Assembly: GCA_024278055.1 (NCBI GenBank)
Contig: JAJRTY010000192.1
Coordinates: forward strand, 1-38,062
DNA from: Alphaproteobacteria bacterium
GTDB lineage: Bacteria > Pseudomonadota > Alphaproteobacteria > Rhizobiales > JAJFHR01
Direction: 5' to 3'
DNA: 38,062 nucleotides
Of the stretch, positions 33,872-38,062 are shown piece after piece (position 1 is the first letter of the stretch; each line of letters starts with the position of its first letter). Both the position numbers and the translations under genes were made by a program. The notes below the pieces were generated by a model, which was given only the letters and a program-made list of their open reading frames with translations, was not told the origin of the DNA and did no database searches.

Positions 33872-36312
33872 CAGACTTTCCCAACCACGCAGAAATAATC
33901 GTTATCGGCGGCGGCATTATCGGCTGCTCAACCGCCTATCATCTGGCGCGGGATCATAAAGCGCAAGTGGTTTTGCTTGAACAAGGCCAGATCACCAGCG
34001 GCTCAACCTGGCATGCGGCGGGACTGGTGGGGCAATTGCGCAGTTCGGCCAGCATTACCCAGGTTTTGAAATACTCGGTCGACCTCTACACCACGCTTGA
34101 AGCTGAAACCGGACTGGCCACGGGCTGGAAACAAAATGGCGGCTTGCGGCTGGCGTGCAACCCGGAGCGCTGGACCGAGATAAAACGCCAGGCAACAACG
34201 GCGCACAGTTTTGGCATGGAAATGGCGCTGCTAAGCCCAAAGGAAGCGCTAGACCTGTGGCCGGTGATGGATATATCCGATGTGGTAGGCGCTGCCTTCC
34301 TGCCCACCGACGGGCAAGCCAACCCCTCTGACATTACCCAGTCGCTGGCCAAAGGCGCGCGCATGCACGGGGTCAAGATTATCGAAGGCGTTAAAGTTAC
34401 CGGCATAAGGGTCAAAAATGGTGCCGTGGAATCTGTTCAGACCGACCAGGGTGAGATTAGTTGCGAAAAACTGGTCAATTGCGCCGGACAATGGGCAAGA
34501 GAGGTCGGCAGACTTGCCGGTGTCTCAGTGCCGCTGCAATCCATGCAACATCAGTATCTTGTCACCGAGCCGATTGAAGGTGTCAGCAGCGATCTGCCAA
34601 CATTGCGCGATCCTGACCGGCTGATTTATTTCAAGGAAGAAGTGGGCGGGCTGGTGATGGGTGGTTATGAGCCCAACCCTATCCCCTGGGCCACGGACGG
34701 TATTCCCGACAAATTTCAGTTTCAGTTGCTGGAAGACGACTGGGATCATTTTGAGCAATTGATGGAACAGGCACTTGTGCGTGTGCCGGCGCTGGAAACC
34801 TCAGGCATCAAATCAATGACCAACGGGCCGGAAAGCTTTACGCCCGATGGCAATTATATCATGGGTGAAGCGCCCGAGGTACGCGGGTTTTTTGTCGGTG
34901 CAGGCTTTAATGCCTATGGTATTGCCGCCGGTGGCGGGGCGGGCTGGACGCTGGCTGAATGGGTGATGACCGGCGAACAACCGCTGGACCTTTGGGGGGT
35001 TGACATAAGACGGTTTTCCAGCCTGCATCATGATGACAATTGGGTTTTGGAGCGCACCAGTGAAGCCTATGGCAAGCACTACACCATGGCGTGGCCACAT
35101 GAGGAGTATGAAAGCGGGCGACCGCATATTGTCTCGCCGCTGTATAACCGGCTGATGGAGATGAACGCCAGCTTTGGCTCCAAGCTGGGTTGGGAACGGC
35201 CCAACTGGTTTGCACCTGAAGGTGTTGAGCCAAAGGATGAATATTCCTTCGGGCGGCAAAACTGGTTTGACGCAGTGGCGGCTGAACACAAGGCCTGTCG
35301 CGAGGCAGCAGCTGTTTTTGATCAAAGCTCATTTGCCAAATTTGAAGTCTCAGGACCGGATGCCGAAGCTGCGCTAAGCTGGATTTGCGCCAATAATATC
35401 GCCAAGCCACCGGGGCGCCTGACCTATACCCAAATGCTCAATTCGCGCGGCGGCATCGAGTGTGACCTCACTGTGGCGCGACTGGCTGATGATCTGTTTT
35501 ACATTGTCACCGGCACCGGTTTTCGCACCCATGATTATGCATGGATAAAAGATCACATCAAACCGGGGCTTGATGTATCAATGCGCGATGTGACCGAAGA
35601 CTTCGGCACCTTGTCTTTGATGGGACCGCGGGCGCGTGATATTCTTGAGTTAATCACCCCGGATGATGTGAGCAGTGATGCCTTCAAATTCGGACAGGTG
35701 CGCGAAATCACAATCGCGGGCCACACAGTGCGGGCATTGCGCATAACCTATGTGGGGGAACTGGGCTGGGAATTGCATATGCCGATTGAATCCACCCTTG
35801 AGGTTTTTGATGTGCTGATGGCAGCGGGCAAGGCCTTTGGCATCAGGCCCGCAGGCTATCGCGCCATTGATACATTGCGCATGGAAAAAGCCTACCGCGC
35901 CTGGGGAGCGGACATAACGCCCAATGAAACGCCGGATCAGGCGGGACTGGGATGGGCTGTGAAGATGAAATCCAATGTGGCCTTTCTTGGCCGCGAAGCC
36001 ATTGAGAAACAACGGCGTCAACCGCTGACAAAACGACTGGTGTGTTTTAGCCTTGAAGATGAAAACGTAACCCTTCAGGGTCGCGAGACCATTTTGCGCA
36101 ATGGCAAACCGGTGGGCTGGCTGACCAGCGGCAACTGGGGTCACACTATTGGTAAAAATATCGGTTACGGTTATGTGCGCCACGCAGATGGTGTCAGCGA
36201 TGAGTATCTCAACCGTGGCAGCTACCAACTGGAAGTGGCTTGCGATCTGTTTGACTGTACTTATGAACCGGATACTCTCTATGATGGTGAAATGAAAAAA
36301 ATCAAGGCGTAA
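33868..36312 (+). CDS. Dimethylglycine/sarcosine dehydrogenase-like flavoprotein with folate-binding GcvT domain
   Basis: An 814-residue enzyme with an N-terminal DAO-type FAD domain (GGGIIGCSTAYHLA at 14-27, then VVLLEQG) and STWHAAGL, in which His49 matches the histidine covalently bound to FAD in mammalian dimethylglycine dehydrogenase. A central FAO_M-like region runs to about 430. The C-terminal half is GcvT/aminomethyltransferase-like (SSFAKFEVSGPDAE, LGRLTYTQ-type strand, IDTLRMEKAYRAWGADI, then the C-terminal barrel), which binds tetrahydrofolate and captures the released one-carbon unit. The likely reaction is oxidative N-demethylation of a tertiary or secondary amine. Related enzymes act on dimethylglycine, sarcosine and other N-methyl amino acids, so substrate is open. 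It overlaps the phosphotransferase gene by 4 bp. Confidence 0.9.
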   Translation: MTDFPNHAEIIVIGGGIIGCSTAYHLARDHKAQVVLLEQGQITSGSTWHAAGLVGQLRSSASITQVLKYSVDLYTTLEAETGLATGWKQNGGLRLACNPERWTEIKRQATTAHSFGMEMALLSPKEALDLWPVMDISDVVGAAFLPTDGQANPSDITQSLAKGARMHGVKIIEGVKVTGIRVKNGAVESVQTDQGEISCEKLVNCAGQWAREVGRLAGVSVPLQSMQHQYLVTEPIEGVSSDLPTLRDPDRLIYFKEEVGGLVMGGYEPNPIPWATDGIPDKFQFQLLEDDWDHFEQLMEQALVRVPALETSGIKSMTNGPESFTPDGNYIMGEAPEVRGFFVGAGFNAYGIAAGGGAGWTLAEWVMTGEQPLDLWGVDIRRFSSLHHDDNWVLERTSEAYGKHYTMAWPHEEYESGRPHIVSPLYNRLMEMNASFGSKLGWERPNWFAPEGVEPKDEYSFGRQNWFDAVAAEHKACREAAAVFDQSSFAKFEVSGPDAEAALSWICANNIAKPPGRLTYTQMLNSRGGIECDLTVARLADDLFYIVTGTGFRTHDYAWIKDHIKPGLDVSMRDVTEDFGTLSLMGPRARDILELITPDDVSSDAFKFGQVREITIAGHTVRALRITYVGELGWELHMPIESTLEVFDVLMAAGKAFGIRPAGYRAIDTLRMEKAYRAWGADITPNETPDQAGLGWAVKMKSNVAFLGREAIEKQRRQPLTKRLVCFSLEDENVTLQGRETILRNGKPVGWLTSGNWGHTIGKNIGYGYVRHADGVSDEYLNRGSYQLEVACDLFDCTYEPDTLYDGEMKKIKA

Positions 36313-36329
36313 GCAAAGGAATAATAAAA

Positions 36330-37244
36330 ATGGCAAAAACGCCCAGGCCTTCGGGCACATATGCGCCGGTTTTGATGCCCTTCAAGGCTGATTTATCGGT
36401 GGATATCGACAGACTAATTGGCTATTGCCGCTGGTTATTGTCACAAAAATGCAAGCTGGCAATTTTTGGCACCAATTCCGAAGGCACCTCGCTGTGTGTG
36501 GAGGAGCGAATTGATATCATCGACCAGGTGGTTGAGGCCGGTATCAGCCCCGATGACCTGATGCCGGGCACCGGATGTTGTGCCATGGCGGATACAGTTA
36601 AATTGTCTGCTCATGCGGCCAGACACGGCTGCGGCGGGGTGTTGATGTTGCCGCCGTTTTTTTACAAGGCGGTCAATGATGAAGGGCTTTATCGGTCCTA
36701 TAGTGAGATTGTCGAACGCGTCGGGAATGAGCGTTTGCGTATCTATCTTTATCACATACCCCCCATTGCCCAGGTGGGGATATCACTCGGGCTGATTGAA
36801 CGCCTGACCAAAGCCTATCCCGACACCATCGTTGGCATGAAGGATTCGTCCGGTGACTGGAGCAATACCAGGGCGGTGCTGGAGACTTTCCCGGATTTTG
36901 ACATGTTTTGCGGCAGCGAGGGTTTTTTGCTCGACACCATGAAGCTGGGCGGCAAGGGTTGTATTTCAGCCATCGCCAATATTCGCCCTTCTGCCATTCA
37001 GCATCTGTATGAAAACTGGCACGGCAGTGATGCTGCAGCATTGCAGCGTGAGCTGATTGACTTCAGGGAAATTCTCACCGCCCAGGCCCCCATTGCCTCA
37101 CTGAAATGCGCAATTTCACATTGTTCGGGCAACCCGGACTGGAACCGGCTGCGGCCGCCACTGGTGGAACTGGACAACACAACCTCGCACAGTCTGATAA
37201 AAGCGCTTGAGGCCTATGGTTTCGAAATGCCAGGGTTTACGTAA
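36330..37244 (+). CDS. DapA/NanA-family lyase or deaminase (DHDPS family)
   Basis: A 304-residue TIM-barrel enzyme of the dihydrodipicolinate synthase/N-acetylneuraminate lyase superfamily. These form a Schiff base with a 2-keto acid such as pyruvate. Schiff-base Lys171 is in IVGMKDSSGD, Tyr141 in YLYHIPP, and the carboxylate-binding loop reads FGTNSEGTSL near 46-55 (classical GTTGE is altered). The variant loop and context argue against lysine biosynthesis and for a catabolic lyase or hydratase/deaminase. It is the last gene of the 28.9-37.2 kb operon, 17 bp after the DMGDH-like gene, so it probably acts on the demethylated carbon skeleton. The substrate is unknown. Confidence 0.88.
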   Translation: MAKTPRPSGTYAPVLMPFKADLSVDIDRLIGYCRWLLSQKCKLAIFGTNSEGTSLCVEERIDIIDQVVEAGISPDDLMPGTGCCAMADTVKLSAHAARHGCGGVLMLPPFFYKAVNDEGLYRSYSEIVERVGNERLRIYLYHIPPIAQVGISLGLIERLTKAYPDTIVGMKDSSGDWSNTRAVLETFPDFDMFCGSEGFLLDTMKLGGKGCISAIANIRPSAIQHLYENWHGSDAAALQRELIDFREILTAQAPIASLKCAISHCSGNPDWNRLRPPLVELDNTTSHSLIKALEAYGFEMPGFT

Positions 37245-37336
37245 ATGACTGTAGCCAAGCGAATATTTTTTACTTAATGTGCCGCCGGTGTTTTATTGAA
37301 TTTTGTTAATTGAGTAATCCTGAACGGTGGTCCCGC

Positions 37337-38062
37337 GTGATTTTTAATCCGACACAACTTGTTTTCACCAGATACCGGGCCCTGTGCGCCGTACTGGGCA
37401 CCCTGGCACTATTGGTTTTGACAATAGCCAGTGCCGGTGCAGGCCAAAACTATGCCGGACCTAATCTGGTATTTGATTCAGGCAGCGGCGATGTGTTGTA
37501 TTCGCAAAAGGCCGGTGAGCGATGGTATCCTGCATCCCTGACCAAAATGATGACGGCGTATGTGGTTTTCAAAGCAATTAAAGCAGGTAAAGTTTCCCTG
37601 AAAACCCGATTGAAAGTCAGCCGCAAAGCCTCACGCCAGCCGCCAAGTAAAATCGGGTTGCGGGCGGGCACACGTATTTCAGTCAATAAAGCCCTGGAAG
37701 CCATGATTGTGCGCTCAGGCAATGATGTTGCCATGGTGCTGGCTGAAGGGATTGGCAGGACCGAGGCCAGGTTCGTCAAAAGAATGAACGCTACGGCAAA
37801 AAAACTCGGCATGAATGCGACAACTTTCGCCAACCCGCATGGGCTGAACAACAAAAGACAAATCACCACGGCGCGGGATATCGGAATTTTAGCGCAGGCG
37901 CTGATTAAAGAATTCCCCCAATACCGGCGTTATTTCAAAATGCAGAAGGTGACGGTTGGCAAGAAAACCATGAAGGCCCGCAACAAGCTGCTCAAATCCA
38001 TGGCCGGGGCAGATGGTATGAAAACCGGGTTTCTCTGTGTTTCCGGCTATAATATTGTCGTC
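37337..38062 (+). CDS. D-alanyl-D-alanine carboxypeptidase (S11 family), 3' end beyond window
   Basis: The first 242 codons of a penicillin-binding protein of peptidase family S11, which trims pentapeptide stems of peptidoglycan in the periplasm. A hydrophobic signal segment (ALCAVLGTLALLVLTIASAGAG) occupies about 15-36. The catalytic SxxK is in WYPASLTKMMTAY, the SxN motif is RSGNDVA, and the KTG motif is DGMKTGFL. The frame stays open to the last base, so the C-terminus is missing. GTG 37337 gives the signal peptide, but its upstream CGGTGGTCCCGC is only a weak ribosome site. It lies 92 bp after the DapA-family gene and is probably a separate transcription unit. That AT-rich gap shows no other feature. 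Confidence 0.9.
   Translation, partial: MIFNPTQLVFTRYRALCAVLGTLALLVLTIASAGAGQNYAGPNLVFDSGSGDVLYSQKAGERWYPASLTKMMTAYVVFKAIKAGKVSLKTRLKVSRKASRQPPSKIGLRAGTRISVNKALEAMIVRSGNDVAMVLAEGIGRTEARFVKRMNATAKKLGMNATTFANPHGLNNKRQITTARDIGILAQALIKEFPQYRRYFKMQKVTVGKKTMKARNKLLKSMAGADGMKTGFLCVSGYNIVV

Overview
The window looks like a free-living, probably marine alphaproteobacterium. The evidence is a fused CysN-CysC, a perfect CtrA-type box (TTAA-N7-TTAAC), crotonase and class III CoA-transferase genes, two ABC importers for organic nitrogen compounds, a dimethylglycine-dehydrogenase-like enzyme, and GC-rich palindromic intergenic repeats of a kind common in this class. I cannot place it below class level. No tRNA, rRNA, CRISPR array, prophage or classical insertion sequence is visible.

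Layout. 1-2 kb: an exported VCBS-repeat protein and a HAD phosphatase. 2-3.7 kb: a GMC (choline dehydrogenase-like) oxidoreductase, followed by a large palindromic repeat. 3.9-8.1 kb: a 1411-residue hybrid histidine kinase with five PAS-like repeats and two receiver domains, with the CtrA-type box upstream. 8.3-11.2 kb: a two-gene operon in which both genes carry one in-frame stop codon near the 3' end. 11.4-14.2 kb: cysD-cysNC sulfate activation. 14.2-16.7 kb: a crotonase, a tiny GIY-YIG nuclease gene boxed between inverted repeats, and a CaiB-type CoA transferase. 16.8-19.1 kb: the ABC-F ATPase uup overlapping a UPF0178 gene. 19.1-24.9 kb: a complete dipeptide/oligopeptide-type ABC importer (binding protein, two permeases, fused double ATPase). 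Divergent from it, 25.0-27.9 kb: creatininase-family hydrolase, RecQ and RidA. 28.0-37.2 kb: a DeoR-type regulator divergent from a six-gene operon (OpuAC-type binding protein, ATPase, fused double permease, choline-kinase-like phosphotransferase, DMGDH-like flavoprotein, DapA-family lyase). 37.3 kb to the end: the 5' part of a D,D-carboxypeptidase gene.

How the genes fit together. The 28-37 kb operon reads as uptake plus breakdown of an N-methylated or quaternary ammonium compound: capture and import, possible phosphorylation, oxidative N-demethylation onto folate, then retro-aldol or deamination chemistry. The GMC oxidoreductase at 2 kb could belong to the same physiology. The 19-28 kb block looks like import plus amide hydrolysis of a second nitrogen compound, with RidA clearing reactive imines.

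Most unusual points: (1) the GIY-YIG gene tightly enclosed by 28-bp inverted repeats, with the same repeat pair at 3.7 kb without a gene; (2) two neighbouring genes, each interrupted by a single in-frame stop (TAA and TAG) with conserved-looking coding sequence continuing in frame; (3) the DeoR-linked N-methyl-compound operon, whose enzyme combination does not match a pathway I can name.
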